Positions 11,409 to 22,772 of a DNA stretch of 64,000 bases are shown here, in pieces (within the stretch, counting starts at the first letter, position 1; each line of letters begins with the position of its first letter). Both the position numbers and the translations under genes were made by a program. The stretch is from the NCBI GenBank assembly GCA_016110215.1, contig JADWQD010000006.1:992001-1056000 (forward strand). The letters are read 5' to 3'. Source of the DNA: Capronia americana. Taxonomy: Eukaryota > Ascomycota > Eurotiomycetes > Chaetothyriales > Herpotrichiellaceae. The notes beneath the pieces were generated by a model. It was not told the DNA's origin. It searched no databases and saw nothing but the letters and a program-made list of their open reading frames with translations.

Positions 11409-11929
11409 CTGACGGCTGAAGAGTAATACTGCTTTGCCTTGCTATCTTTCGTTTTGTTCCTCAACTGTATGTACTTTCATCTGGTCTCCGCTTCCGCCTC
11501 ACCGCTGCTACTATGGGAAGAAGGTCGACATGATCTAGCTGGGCTAGGGACGATGCGGACTACAGTAGATGATCCCTAATCGGTATTTTGAATCGGCGCG
11601 GAATATAGTCGTTGAGAAGGTTACATCGAGGATGGCTGGTCGGGTTCTGTTGCTGTACCGGTTATTTGTCTTGATCGGCACGTCTGACTTGTGCCATGCC
11701 GCGAGAGAAGAAGGGCTGGCAAGGGAAATGCGATGCCACATCCTGATTCAATATCGCAATCATAGTGCGGTAAGGTAGACGTGCAGGATTCTCGAGGCCG
11801 GGCCAATGCATCGGGGCCGGCCAGGAATGAAACTCAAGACTGACAACACTTCGAAACAACCCACCCAAGCAGTCCGAAGCTAGTCTTTACACAACGCTGC
11901 AAGACATCCTGCTCGGTCCACGCCGACCG

Positions 11930-12184
11930 CTATACCAAATGCCTGGCACGGCTTCTTCCAGCGAGCTCCGGCAGCAGCCAGGACGGGGCAGCGGGGAAGC
12001 ACGCGGTCTCAACATCACCCATGCACAACGCAACAGGCCATATAGATAGTTCAAACCATCCCGCAAAGGCGTTCAGATAAATGTCCCTCGCGAAATCTTT
12101 GTCCGTCTTCATCTCATTTCCTGACGCGCCCCCGTGATTCGAGCTCAAAACCCCGTCCGGTCCGCCCTGTACGCCTATGTACCT
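11930..12184 (-). other. In-frame 84-codon extension after the bZIP stop
   Basis: Immediately after the TGA at 12185-12187 the same frame stays open for 84 codons to a TAG. It includes SSNHGGASGNE, which resembles the S-N-x-W-R-x-x-R-G-E ending I associate with DUF3425 domains. A 24-nt GT...AG segment at 12167-12190 contains the TGA and is a multiple of three, so its removal would fuse the two parts. Whether this is coding is unresolved. Confidence 0.4.
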
Positions 12185-13376
12185 TCAAACATCCATTAAG
12201 TATTTCCACTTCCTCGCAAACCACGGCGCCACAGCCCAACTGGCCGCCTCCCACGGGTGGCCATAATGCCTGCCCCCACCTTCATCGCACATGATGCGTT
12301 CTCCTCCTTCCAGCTCGCCGGTCCCGCGGAACCGGACACCCTGCCTGACGTAGACGTCGCGCTTCAGCTCCTGAACAGCGTCGAACGCCCGAACGGGTGC
12401 GCCGGCTTCCTGCTGGCCCTGAACTTGGGCCCGAACATGAACGTCCATCATCACAGCCCCCTCTCTCAGCCTCGGCAAGGGCAGGAGATCTATGCATGCG
12501 TGGTGCGGAAACATCACCTGCGCGAAACACGGCTTTAGTGCCCTTAGAGCTGCGAATCGTGCTGGCGCCATTGCCTCTTCATCAACCGCCGGGCTGGGCG
12601 CGAGTGGGAGCGGGGATAATGCCAGGCAGCTCGAGGGCCGATGGAACGGCGACATGTAGCCCGGGTCCATGACGCGGTCGAGGTCGATGTCCAGCGCACT
12701 GGCGTTGAACAGGCATGCGGCCAGCGTGGCGGTGACGCCGTGGGGCCAGAGCGGGAGTGTGGGTGAGAGGGTAAGCGTTGAGCCATCTCGAAGGAAATTC
12801 AAGACCTCGCGGGGTGTCCATCGTTTGGGGACGAGCGATCTATGCGCGGGAAATAGAGTCTGGGCCGTTGGGAAGGTGAATGATGGCGATTCTGGCACTT
12901 GTTTGGTCGTGGAGCGGCTCCGTGCTTGGGGTGGCCCTTGCTCCCCGTCTATGTTCCACGGTGCTAAGCTCGAATTGCACCCGATTGATATTGATGTCTG
13001 TGGAGGTTCTTGGGTGGCGGTGCTTTGCGTCCAGTCGGAAGATCTCACTTGGACATCCTGGTCAAGGTCCAGGTCCAGGTCTACTCCGAGGGGTGGCCGC
13101 AGTGCGAGCTGTCTGAGTCTGGGCGTGATGGTTGTGTTGCGTGCCGGGAATCGTTTCTTGGCCTTTTGTCGTTCACCTGACGATATGTTAGAGCTAAGGC
13201 CCCGTTCTCACAGCACGGGTGCGGAAAAGCGCCAAATGGAAAGAGACGTGATGCTTACGGAAGGCTCGTTGTGCGCGTCGGTTCTGCTCCCGCCGGGCCT
13301 CTGATGGCTTCTTCGCCAGGCTAACGCTGGGTGTGGTGGTAGGGCTGCCGGTATGGTTGTAGTCTTGACGGCGCAT
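12185..13376 (-). CDS. bZIP-type transcription factor with DUF3425 domain
   Basis: Exon 1 is 13259-13376 and exon 2 is 12185-13176 (minus strand), with an 82-bp intron that has a CTAAC branch site. The product is 369 residues. The basic region EARREQNRRAQRAFRERQ is completed exactly across the splice junction, which supports the model. DUF3425 occupies about the last 200 residues, with FPHHACIDLLP and HPWEAASWAVAPWFARKW near the end. Such proteins are nuclear DNA-binding regulators specific to filamentous fungi; targets are unknown. The region after the basic motif (KAKKRFPARNTTITPRL) lacks an obvious leucine heptad. The stop falls shortly after ARKWKYLMDV, earlier than I would expect for the domain (see the downstream in-frame extension). 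It is divergent from the NmrA gene. Confidence 0.75.
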
Positions 13377-14002
13377 TCTGGGGCTGGTACGTCGGGATTG
13401 GACTTGCTCTGCCGCACGCGCTCCTTACGGTATGTACCAGTATCAGTTACCAGCACTGGTACCCGAACCATGTGACACGGGAAAGGAAAAATGAAACCTT
13501 GCCCCTTAGGACTGGACTCGTACTGTGCTGGCGGTTGGGGCCTCAAGGCGGGTTCGGGGATAAGAAGCAGTGGCTTGCACCAGGCTAATACTGTGTACCA
13601 GTTATGCTCGACACCATTGCATGCACGACTCTTACTGGTCGGTAGTCACAGACTTTTGTAAACCGTCATGGAATACGGAGTAGAACAGGCAGAAAAGGCG
13701 GATCACTGAGTTCGACAGACTTGCCCAGCGACGCTCCACCTTTGGCAGTTGCTTACGGTTTTTGCCCAATCGGAAGAGAGATTCGAGAACAGAGAGATAC
13801 ACTCGGGCCGATTTATAGTACCGTGATGGCTCTTGATGGTATCCAAAGGTGTAAGCAAGTACTCGCAAGCTCCTAGGGAGGTATAAAACTCCTCCACGAT
13901 GGAGATGTCTCTGTCGAGGCCACATGGATGGTCCTCCAGCAACCCCAGAACAGTACGCCGCACCGCCAATTTTGACCGTTGATAGGAATCCCACTTGTAG
14001 CA
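13377..14002. other. Divergent promoter region (bZIP / NmrA genes)
   Basis: 626 bp separate the two start codons. No TATA box or repeated operator is evident. Confidence 0.4.
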
Positions 14003-15237
14003 ATGTCAGCATCCAGCAAGAAAACCATCGCCATTGTAGGCGCAACCGGGAGACAGGGCGGTAGCGTCGCTCGTACTTTCCTCTCAGCGCCGCAGTCATC
14101 GCATTGGCATGTTCGTTGTCTCACGCGCAATCCATCATCCGAACCTGCCCAGTAGGTGTATCACCGTCTTGTCCCTCCTTTCTCATCATGTCCAACAGAT
14201 CATCCAAGGCACATCCCATTCACTGCAGCCGCTGTCGGAACTCTCTTACATTGTTTGGACATGCTTGGATTCTGACTGTGAGTAGAGCCCTTGCTGCCCT
14301 CGGCGCCGAGATCATCAAAGCCGACCTCTCCTCAGTAGACAGCCTTGTCTCCGGATTCTCGTCCGCCAGTGCCATCTTTGTTAACACCGATTATTGGCAA
14401 GTGTATCGAGAAGTCCTGGCCGCTGGGAAGGGCGAAAATGACGCCTCGCAGCTGGCGTACGATACCGAGATCAGTTGGGGTAAGAACGCGGCCACGGCGG
14501 CGTCGCAGATCCCCGAGCTCGAGAAATTCATATACTCGGCCTTTGGCTCGATGAAGGCCGCTTCTGGTGGCAAGTACGCCCGCTGTCACCATTTCGAGAC
14601 CAAGGGCGTTGTCGCCGCCCACATCACCACCAACATGCCCCAGCTGGCAGCCAAGATAAGCTATATCTACGCGTCCGCCTATTGCGACAATCCTCTGCTG
14701 TACCCGCACAGGGTTCCCTTTGGGACGCCGTGGATCCTGTGGCTTGTCTCAAAGCTTCCATTCCTTGTACGATTTCTGCCTCGCCCTCCTGCCACCGCGG
14801 AGAAGTCCAAAGAGAAGAAAGTGTCTGGCGGTGGCCAGTACCTGATGATCCTGCCAGGGAAGATATCGATGAAGATACCGGTTTTCATTCCACACCTTTC
14901 AACAGGAGGGTATGTGCGTTGCCTGGTGGAGGACGAACCAGCTGGGACGAAGCTTTTGGCGGTTGACTGGTGGATCGGGCTAGAAGAGGGTATGCAAACC
15001 TGGGAAAAAGTCACAGGACGGAAATCGCACTTCATGGAGGTCTCTGTGCATTTACTCTGCCGGATGACGGGCATGAGGGAAGAGGTTGTGGAAGGCGCAG
15101 CTTACTTGGCCGAATTTCCTTACATGTGTGAGGTGAAGAATTGGATTGAGCCAAGCGGGCTGAAAACCCCGCCGCCCAAGGCAATGAGCTTCGAAGCGTA
15201 TATGAGGACCAGAGATCTGCAAGAGCTTCTGGCGTAG
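14003..15237 (+). CDS. NmrA-like NAD(P)-binding protein
   Basis: Two exons, 14003-14151 and 14286-15237, give 366 residues. The 134-bp intron has donor GTAGGT and a CTGAC branch just before TAG. The first exon holds the dinucleotide-binding loop GATGRQGG (G13-x-x-G16-x-x-G19) after a beta strand TIAIV, and the second continues with ALAALGAEIIKADL, so both are required. NmrA-like proteins have a Rossmann fold like short-chain dehydrogenases but usually lack the catalytic Tyr-x-x-x-Lys. They act as redox or nitrogen sensors or as isoflavone-reductase-like enzymes. Which role applies here cannot be decided. It is cytosolic by default. Confidence 0.82.
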
Positions 15238-16036
15238 GTGTCAAGGAGGGAAGAGGCGTATTTGTCTAGACATCGTCTTAGCGGCGTAGGCACGACTCCG
15301 AGTAGACGAAAGAGATATGGATGCACGGGAGGCGAAAGGCTGCTGAAGCATTAGACTGTCCATCTGGAAGTCACAATGAGCACATCTTATGTCTGGTCGA
15401 GCCAACCATGGAGCCATTTTGCTATACGGCGCACCATGATCACGTTGATATTGAACAGTTTAGCAGGCGAGAGTAGATGAATGCTGGATATTGTATATCG
15501 TTCGAACAGTGCACCTTAGAGTGTAGAGCGATAGAGATGGCCACTCACACGTTGCTTGAAGATGGACAATCATCGTGGAAGAAATGAACACGGCGAGATG
15601 GCTTGCGGGCACGGGAAAAGAGCGTCATTTATGGCATCTTTTGTCATTACATGGATCAGTGCCCACTATCGTGTGTCATTCCAAAATTATGACGCCACGC
15701 GACGCTCCCTTTCGACGCGCCATTGACCTACATACTGTACCTTGAATCATGTTTCAATCTCATCTCACATGACCCCATGGAGTAGAGTACATCCCATCGT
15801 CGCTTCAAGTACATCCTGTTGAAAGACGAATACATGCAGTAACTAAATATGCGATGATATTTGAAGCAGCCGATAGGGGCTGTCGAATGTGAAACCCTTT
15901 ACCCCAGGCACAGTGTTTCATGTTTCAAGATGGATCTGAACAGCAAAGTGCCTTCAACAGCATGTAGAGCTGTTCTGTTCTTCTTCGCGCGTTGTGCTTC
16001 GCTGTTGGTCTGCAATTCTCATATCGTTTGCCCAAG
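15238..16036. other. Gene-free 0.8 kb
   Basis: AT-richer than its neighbours with no recognised gene. It contains the promoter of the SET-domain gene. Confidence 0.4.
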
Positions 16037-17421
16037 ATGAAGTTCAAGTTGGTCTCTTTCGGCGTTGTTTCTCTGCTTGTATCGCTTGTTGCCTCCACTG
16101 AGCAAGTAGCGCCAGCTGCTCAGCAACAACCCCCAGATACATTATCGAGCGAAGGCGGAGTCGAAGTCGGGTCCGACGCTTCTCAGACTTCCTTTTCAAG
16201 AGAAGAAAACTCGGACTCGTATTTCCCGTGGACCCACAAACCTGTCTGCACGGAATACCTCGACGGGATAGGGGACAAACTATGCGTCTATACAAATGCG
16301 ACGTTCAGCAAGGGACGAGGCATATCCATCTTCACGACGCCTCGAATCGCAGAGGAATTTGCCGGTCTTCCACCTTTCAAGGACCCGAAATCACTTTCCT
16401 CCCGGGGCATTAATCCTGAACCTGACGCCCCGAACCAGCCGTGGTATACGGCTTTTATCCGCGGCAAGGGACTGGGCATGCTGGCAGCCCGCCCACTCCA
16501 ACGCGGCGATTTGATCACCGCCTATACGCCTTATCTGCTGGCGCACATGGAGAATATCCTCTCAACCCAGGATCGAGAGTACTATCTCAGGTTGGCCGTC
16601 GATCAGCTCCCCCCAGCGAGTCGGGATGCCTATCTCGGCCTGGCGAAGATCTACAACGATCCCAGCGTCGTGGCGCAGGACGTGGTGAAAGCGAATGCAT
16701 TCGAGATTCAGATCGGAGGGCTGATGCATCTGGCTGTATTCCCGGAGTCGTCGAGGTTCAACCATGCGTGCGGGCCAAAGTACGTAGAGAGCCGTTCTTC
16801 ACCCCGAGATATATATATTAGACTTGCGCTGTACTGACTTGTGACAGCGCCCAATACTTCCTCTCCAGTGACTTGCTGACACACTACGTGCACGCGGTGC
16901 GGCCGATCGAAGAGGGCGAGGAGCTAACCATATCATATGCGCCGCCTCTCCGGCTCCACGCCGACCGTCAGCAATACTTTGAGAATACCTTCCAGTTCAC
17001 GTGTACTTGTCCGCGCTGCTCGCCCGAGACTCACCGGCACCACAAGCAGCACAAGCACCGCACCGTCGAGGACAGCGACAAGGCCACCCAGGATATCATC
17101 GCTCTTCAATGGGCGCTTGCGCAGTGGACGTCCAACTCCACCGCCAGTGTCAAGAAGGCCGAAATGCTCATCAGGCTCTACAAGGAAGAGGGGCTTGATG
17201 CATTTCTAGATGATGCGTATGGCCATGCTGCGTTAATGTATAATAGTGTAGGTAGTGCGAGGGGGGCGAAGAAATATGCCAAGTTGGCCGCGGAGGCTAG
17301 TTGGCTGAAGTACGGGTTTGAGAGCGTGGGGCTAGAAAAGGTGAGGGAGTGGGAAGGGATTGCGAGGGATCCGACGCGGCATGGGAGTTGGAGGAGAAGG
17401 AAGACGTCGTCTGAGTTGTGA
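16037..17421 (+). CDS. Secreted or lumenal SET-domain protein
   Basis: Exons 16037-16779 and 16848-17421 (68-bp intron, GTACGT...GACAG) give 438 residues. A clear signal peptide covers residues 1-20 (MKFKLVSFGVVSLLVSLVAS). The SET domain runs from about residue 142 (RGKGLGMLAARPL) through RFNHAC (240-245), completed as GPNAQYF across the splice, to GEELTISY (271-278), followed by a CTCPRC cysteine cluster. These are the AdoMet and substrate motifs of class V lysine methyltransferases, but the leader directs the protein into the secretory pathway, away from histones. Such proteins are common in filamentous ascomycetes with no agreed function. An N-glycosylation sequon (NAT) and two flanking Cys support lumenal folding. 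Confidence 0.85.
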
Positions 17422-17857
17422 CCGACTATGGTGGGTATAGCCAACATGGATCATTGGGTGTGGTGCAAATAATTGAAGACACACGAATCATCCGCTCCGA
17501 TGTCGTCGTTCCCTTTTCTCTACGCATCATATTGTACACCTTTTGTCCTTCTGAAGTTCTCTTGCGCCGATAGTCCAGCAAGCCGACAGACTGTCCTCAA
17601 TAACGACCCAGTCCATATTGTAGTCATCGGCCTTGTAGCAGTCAGACCTATACCTGCCTCGTTGTACCTTCGTGATTCCCTTGATCTGATCCCGCTTCCT
17701 TCCATGAAAGGCAAGGCTTTCTGAGGTCTTTCAGGTTCGGTGACTTCTGCATAGACAGGGATTCAACCGCCTGCGTGGTTGGAGGTCTGACCCCTGATAG
17801 CGAAAGGCCGGCATCGTCCAGTCATCTCGCTTTCGTGGTTATACATGGCGGAGCCTT
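17422..17857. other. Convergent 3' intergenic region
   Basis: Lies between the stop codons of the SET-domain gene (plus) and OST2 (minus). No feature recognised. Confidence 0.4.
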
Positions 17858-18479
17858 TCAGTTGATGAAGTTAACGCAGAACCCATGTAGGATGAGACTG
17901 CCAAACACAAAGTCTGCGAATGCTCTCTCGGAACTGATCTTTCCCTGTTCTATCATTTCCCCGCTGATCCCGTCGATAGTCTTGGTTGTCGACTTCTTCG
18001 CCCCTGTCGATGCGCCTGTTGGAGGTCGTTCTGAGGTCTGCATTCGTAATGATGCGGTCAGGACAAATTGGCCGACTGCAGAACAGAAGCCGGAGAGGAA
18101 AGCGTTGAATGGCTGTTTCAATACTGGATCAGCATGTTTTCATTACACAGTAGGGTGGCAGGTGACGTACGTAGTTTCCAGCTAAGACGCAGTAGAGGAA
18201 TTGGACAGCCCCAACCACCACCAGCCACGCCATGAAGGCATCGAGCAGCATAGTCCTTGAGGGTGTGTCCTGGAGGTATCTGTTCCACACATGGACGATG
18301 ATCTCCTGCGGCGACGATCGAGGAGACAATGAGCTCTGCGGTGCTGGCTTCGCGGGCGGGGCTGGATTCGTCGAGATCGACCCCGAAGGCTTGTGAGTCG
18401 CCGGCGGCAGAGGTTTGGCCGCTGCTACGGGGGCTGGCGTCTTTGTTGCTGGCGACTGGGCGGCAGGCTTCTTCGCCAT
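17858..18479 (-). CDS. OST2: Oligosaccharyltransferase subunit OST2/DAD1
   Basis: Exon 1 is 18171-18479 and exon 2 is 17858-18112 (minus strand), with a 58-bp phase-0 intron joining GNY to PFNAFLSGF. The product is 187 residues. OST2/DAD1 is a small ER-membrane subunit of the complex that transfers the Glc3Man9GlcNAc2 glycan to Asn. An Ala/Pro/Lys-rich cytosolic N-terminus (about residues 1-62) precedes the conserved core: VWNRYLQDTP, then a hydrophobic span (AFMAWLVVVGAVQFLYCVL), then FLSGFCSAVGQFVLTASLRMQ and a final hydrophobic helix ending FCVNFIN. The Pro/Ala tail and a 25-residue Ser/Thr/Lys loop make it longer than animal DAD1 (about 113 residues), as is usual for fungi. Confidence 0.9.
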
Positions 18480-19227
18480 TGTCAGAGGAATGGCCGGTGG
18501 GCAAGAAACAGGCTGGGGAACGACGGTGCTGGATGTGTTGGCTGATTGACATAAAGTTGTGTGCCGTCACTGCATTGAAGCGACGTGGCCGGCACCGCGA
18601 GACCTGCTTCTCTGGGAACGCCAGAACTCAGCCTCGTGGATGTCGATCTCCAGCCTCGCCTGTAGGAGCTTAAATTGGTTAAAGTTTTCTTCCCCTGGCT
18701 TTGACCGCGCAGACTTCGTCAACAATGGGTCCAGCACCCACTCGTGTCTCACTCTGCTCGCATGTGCAGAGGGTGCATGGCCCTGCTTCGACAAAACCTC
18801 GGTCACTCTTATCTGTTCGCTTCTGTCAAATAGTCGCCATTCGTCAATGATGGCGGCTCCAGCACGAGATCGTCAATTGGTGAAACACGACACATTCCCC
18901 GAGTGGCGTCGCTAGGGTCCACCCATCGTCTTGACCTTGACCCAGCCGGGTAACGGGCACATGTTCCTTTCTCTGATAGGTAAGCCTGGTGGTGTATACA
19001 ATTTAAAAAAAGGTGGGTTGGGCCACACACAGCACACACCTTCAGCGACAAGCGATCAGTCCACTGGCACCTGCCTCGCTACGGGGTACGCGTCGAGTCA
19101 ATTGCGACCGGAAATCTTTATCCATGGCTTCCGCGCAGTCGTTGTTTATCCTCTCCCAGCATGCCGTTCATTCTATCTCTTTCTTCACCCTGCGCGTATC
19201 GCAGTTACATCTCATGCAGCAGACAAT
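18480..19227. other. Divergent promoter region (OST2 / GMC oxidoreductase)
   Basis: About 750 bp. No clear TATA box or repeat is visible on either side. Confidence 0.4.
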
Positions 19228-21544
19228 ATGCATAGCTTCAAGTCTATCGTTTTGGCCGCTTGGGCCGGGATAGCGCTTGCTGCCCCTTTCGCCCAAGACG
19301 AGCCACACTTACTGCGGACGCGCAACATTATCGACAGCACAAGCATCGCTGATTCATACGACTTTGTTATTGTTGGAGGAGGCCTTGCAGGTCTCGTACT
19401 CGGTGCACGCCTATCAGAGGACTCAAATCACACAGTTCTGGTTCTCGAAGCTGGAACAACTGGAGACGAGCTCAAGACTCGTATAGGTGCGGACCTCTAG
19501 TGCTTATTAGACCCGCAGGATCATTAACCTGTCTGCAGACACTCCTGCTTATGCATACTATCAATCATTATGGCCTACGGACCTGAATTGGAACTTCACG
19601 ACAACGCCTCAAACCCATGCCAACAACAGTCAACTACCATGGCCTCGGGGGAAAGTGCTCGGTGGTTCGTCAGCAATCAACGGGCTTTACATGAACCGGC
19701 CAGGCGAGATCGAGGTCAATGCATGGGAGGCGCTGCTCGGCGACATGAAGGGCGCCGACAACTGGTCCTGGGACTCGTTGTATGCGGCGATGAAGAAGAG
19801 CGAGACATTCAGTGCTCCGATTGATGCTGCAGTTCAAGAGGAGGCCGGCATTACTTTCAACCCGGCGAGTCACGGTACCCAAGGACCAATTCACATGTCC
19901 TACCCGGGCTAGTACGTCCACAACTCCTGCACGCTGGATTCAATACTGACCATGCTCCAGCACCTTTCCTGAAGTCGGCGCTTGGTCGGCTGCGACCAGT
20001 AATGTCGGCATTGCCGATACCTCTGACCCCTACGGAGGTCAAAACTGGGGCGCATACGTCGCGACCTCCGCCATCAACCCAGCCAACTGGACACGCTCGT
20101 ACAGCCGCTCTGGTTATCTCGACCCCCTGCCACCCCGTGCGAACTACGATGTGGTCGCTAACGCCCACGTCACTCGACTTTTGTTCAACACTTCCTCTCC
20201 CAGCAACAACTTGACGGCATATGCCGTAGAGTACGCGTTGAACGGTGGTGCCGAGACACTGTCGGTTGGTGTCAAGAAGGAGGTCATCTTGGCCGGCGGT
20301 ACAATCGGAAGTCCGGCTGTACTACTCTACAGTGGTGTTGGACCCAAGGATGTGCTAGACGCTGCAGGAGTTCCTGTGGTTTCAGAACTGCCCGGCGTCG
20401 GACAGCATATGCAGGACCATCTAGTGCGTCATTCTATGGATGTGGGATGAGTTGCAAGCTGACTTGGGAACAGAGCGTCTCAATCCAGTGGAGTACAGAT
20501 TCGGAGACCGGAGGCAGCATTTACGCGAATAACGCTAGCACCGAGAAGGTACCATCCAGCCGTGTTCTGACAGCCGTCACTTGTTTCTAACTGCTACAGG
20601 ATGATGCTACCTTCTTGTCATACGTGAATTCGGCAACGGCATATGTCAATGCTTCTGTGCTCTTCGGCAACGGAGTGGGCAGCCTGCAAAGCACCATCAA
20701 TGGTGAGATTGACGAATACATCCCCAACACCAGCACCGACAGCGGCGTCATTGATGGCTTCAAAGCCATCTACGGCACGACAGCGAACACCATTCTCACC
20801 AGTCCTATCGGCCTGATCGAGCTTGTGATAGGACTCACAACCGATGGGGTCATTCAGATTGGTGCCAACTTACAGCATCCTTTCAGTCACGGCCAAATCT
20901 CCATCGCCTCGTCTAATCCCCTCGACTATCCCATTATAAATCCAAATTACCTGAATCACCCAGCTGATGTCCAGGTACTACGCGAGGGTATCAAGCTTGC
21001 AAGGCGCTTGGGCAATGCTCAACCGCTTGCAAGCAGCCTGACGGAGGAGACCTGGCCTGGATCAGACGTTCAGTCTGACCAAGAATGGGAAGACTGGCTT
21101 CGCGCCAACGTCTTTACTGAGTTCCATCCTTCGTCGACCTGCGCCATGCTGCCTCTCGAACAGGGCGGTGTCGTCGATGCGAGCCTCCGCGTGTACGGCC
21201 TCGCCAATGTCCGTGTCGCTGACGCAAGCATCCCGCCCATCTCTTTTTCAGCACATCTGATGAGTTCGACATACGGCATCGCCGAACAAGCCAGCACCAT
21301 TATCCGTAACTACCACAACCAACCTATATACATTCATAACTCGACATCCAACAAGACCAACTCCACGACTAACAACCGAGCAAACGAGGACAATGGCACG
21401 GCCATCTTGAACACGACGAACACTCCTCCGGACGAAGGAACCAACTCGACTGGATCGAGCAGCAACGGTGCTACCTCAGTACATTCTTACTCATCCCTTA
21501 CGACTTTGGTTGGGTTATGTATGGCTTTCGCGGTTTTGGTTTAA
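19228..21544 (+). CDS. Secreted GMC oxidoreductase with GPI-type tail
   Basis: Five exons (19228-19486, 19539-19911, 19961-20423, 20474-20548, 20600-21544) with introns of 49-52 bp give 704 residues. The signal peptide covers about residues 1-18. Next come the FAD Rossmann motif (VIVGGGLAGLVLGARL), GMC signature 1 (GKVLGGSSAINGLYMNRP) and signature 2 (GGTIGSPAVLLYSGVGP). The catalytic pair is H566 (FHPSSTCAM) and H609 (FSAHLMSSTYG). Members oxidise alcohols or sugars such as glucose, aryl alcohols or choline, usually releasing hydrogen peroxide; the substrate is not predictable here. The last 90 residues are Asn/Thr/Ser-rich with many sequons and end in a hydrophobic stretch (LVGLCMAFAVLV), as in GPI-anchor signals. 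Confidence 0.88.
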
Positions 21545-21881
21545 TGACCCTGGTTGTATATAATTGTATAGACAGCTGTTCACGACTGGTCTGGATAGCA
21601 AGGGCTCACCCATTGAGGTGAGGATGAGAACATAATTATAATCATTAATACCCGTCTACTTTCCCATGAGCCATGAAAATCTGCTTCAGCGTGTGAGAGT
21701 CGTCGACTTTGTGCGCAACTCGAGCAACTCGGAAGGCGGAACATTCACAGCCGAATATTGGGGTAGCAATCTCGTCATTGTAAACATCACCAGATGCTCA
21801 CTCACATCAACATAAACTTCCTCTCACCTCGCCAGAAACTGTCTCTCGAAGGTCTGACAACTCTGTCTTGAAACGTTCAAT
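21545..21881. other. Short intergenic region
   Basis: Spacer between the GMC gene and the TMEM14-like gene. Nothing recognised. Confidence 0.4.
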
Positions 21882-22484
21882 ATGGTAAAACTCCCCTTTC
21901 CGCAAGGTGTCAGGACGTTCCGAACTGACGCACCTACGCCATGACAGTCCGAAACCCCAGCCTACGTTCTCTCCGCCCTCACTTCGGTGGGCGGCATAAC
22001 AGGCTACGTGCGCACCGGATCTATCCCCTCCATCGCGGCCGGCCTCACAGTCGGTCTCCTGGTATGTACACACACATATACACAGACACACATTCTCTCT
22101 CTCTCTCTCTCTCTCCGCGCGCGGCCTCGGACACTCTGCCACTTTCGATACGTACTTTGATCTTCCACACTCTCACCCTCTCACCCTCTCTGACCTTTGA
22201 CACACTCTTGACACCCCGGCCACACGCCCCACACCTCCACGATCTACGTACCTATGTAATCAATCACTAACATCACATTAACCTCCGCTCAGTACGGTCT
22301 CGGCGGCTACCGCATCTCCAAACGCCAACCGTACGGCGTGGAACTCGCGCTGCTTGCGTCGGTGTTGCTGGCCGGAAGTTCGATTCCTAGGGCGATCAAG
22401 ACGGGCAAGCCCCTGCCCGCGGGGCTGAGCGTGTTGGCGGCGACGGGGCTGTTTGTCTACGGCAGGGCGTTTCTGGCGAAGTAG
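21882..22484 (+). CDS. TMEM14/UPF0136-family small membrane protein
   Basis: Modelled as three exons: 21882-21884 (the ATG alone), 21948-22061 and 22293-22484, giving 102 residues. The ATG-only first exon is inferred because the downstream frame opens in homologous sequence (SETPAYVLSALTSVGG) with no in-frame ATG, and it is preceded by GT...CTGAC...ACAG. The protein has glycine-rich hydrophobic helices typical of TMEM14, followed by YGLGGYRISKRQPYGVELAL and a final helix ending FVYGRAFLAK. Animal TMEM14C supports mitochondrial haem synthesis; the role of the fungal members is less clear. The second intron (231 bp) contains a CT microsatellite. The gene is convergent with UTP23. Confidence 0.72.
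22095..22114. repeat. (CT)10 microsatellite in an intron
   Basis: A pure CT run preceded by an imperfect CA-rich stretch, inside the second intron of the TMEM14-like gene. Confidence 0.9.
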
Positions 22485-22772
22485 GTAGCGGAGTGGGCGA
22501 GCATGAAAAAGGAAAGAGAGAGAAACAGAAACAGAAACGGAGCGGGATGGTGGGTCACAAGGAGAGGGCTGGAGAGAGGACGACGCCAGAGAGGTGTTGT
22601 GTACATGAACAAAAGGAGAGTGAGTCGTGGGAATGAATCTCAATTCTTTCACGCTTCGGGGTATCTCGTTGAATAGGAAAAACAACAATAATCGCTGGCT
22701 CGCCAACGCCAGGAGAGACACAGTTGTAGCTTCTCATGCTTCCGCGTTTGCCGCCTCAATTTCCACCCCCGG

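Larger units (their letters stand above)
11261..11929. other. Intergenic with microsatellites
   Basis: 3' flank of the SIMPL gene with two simple repeats. Otherwise nothing recognised. Confidence 0.4.
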
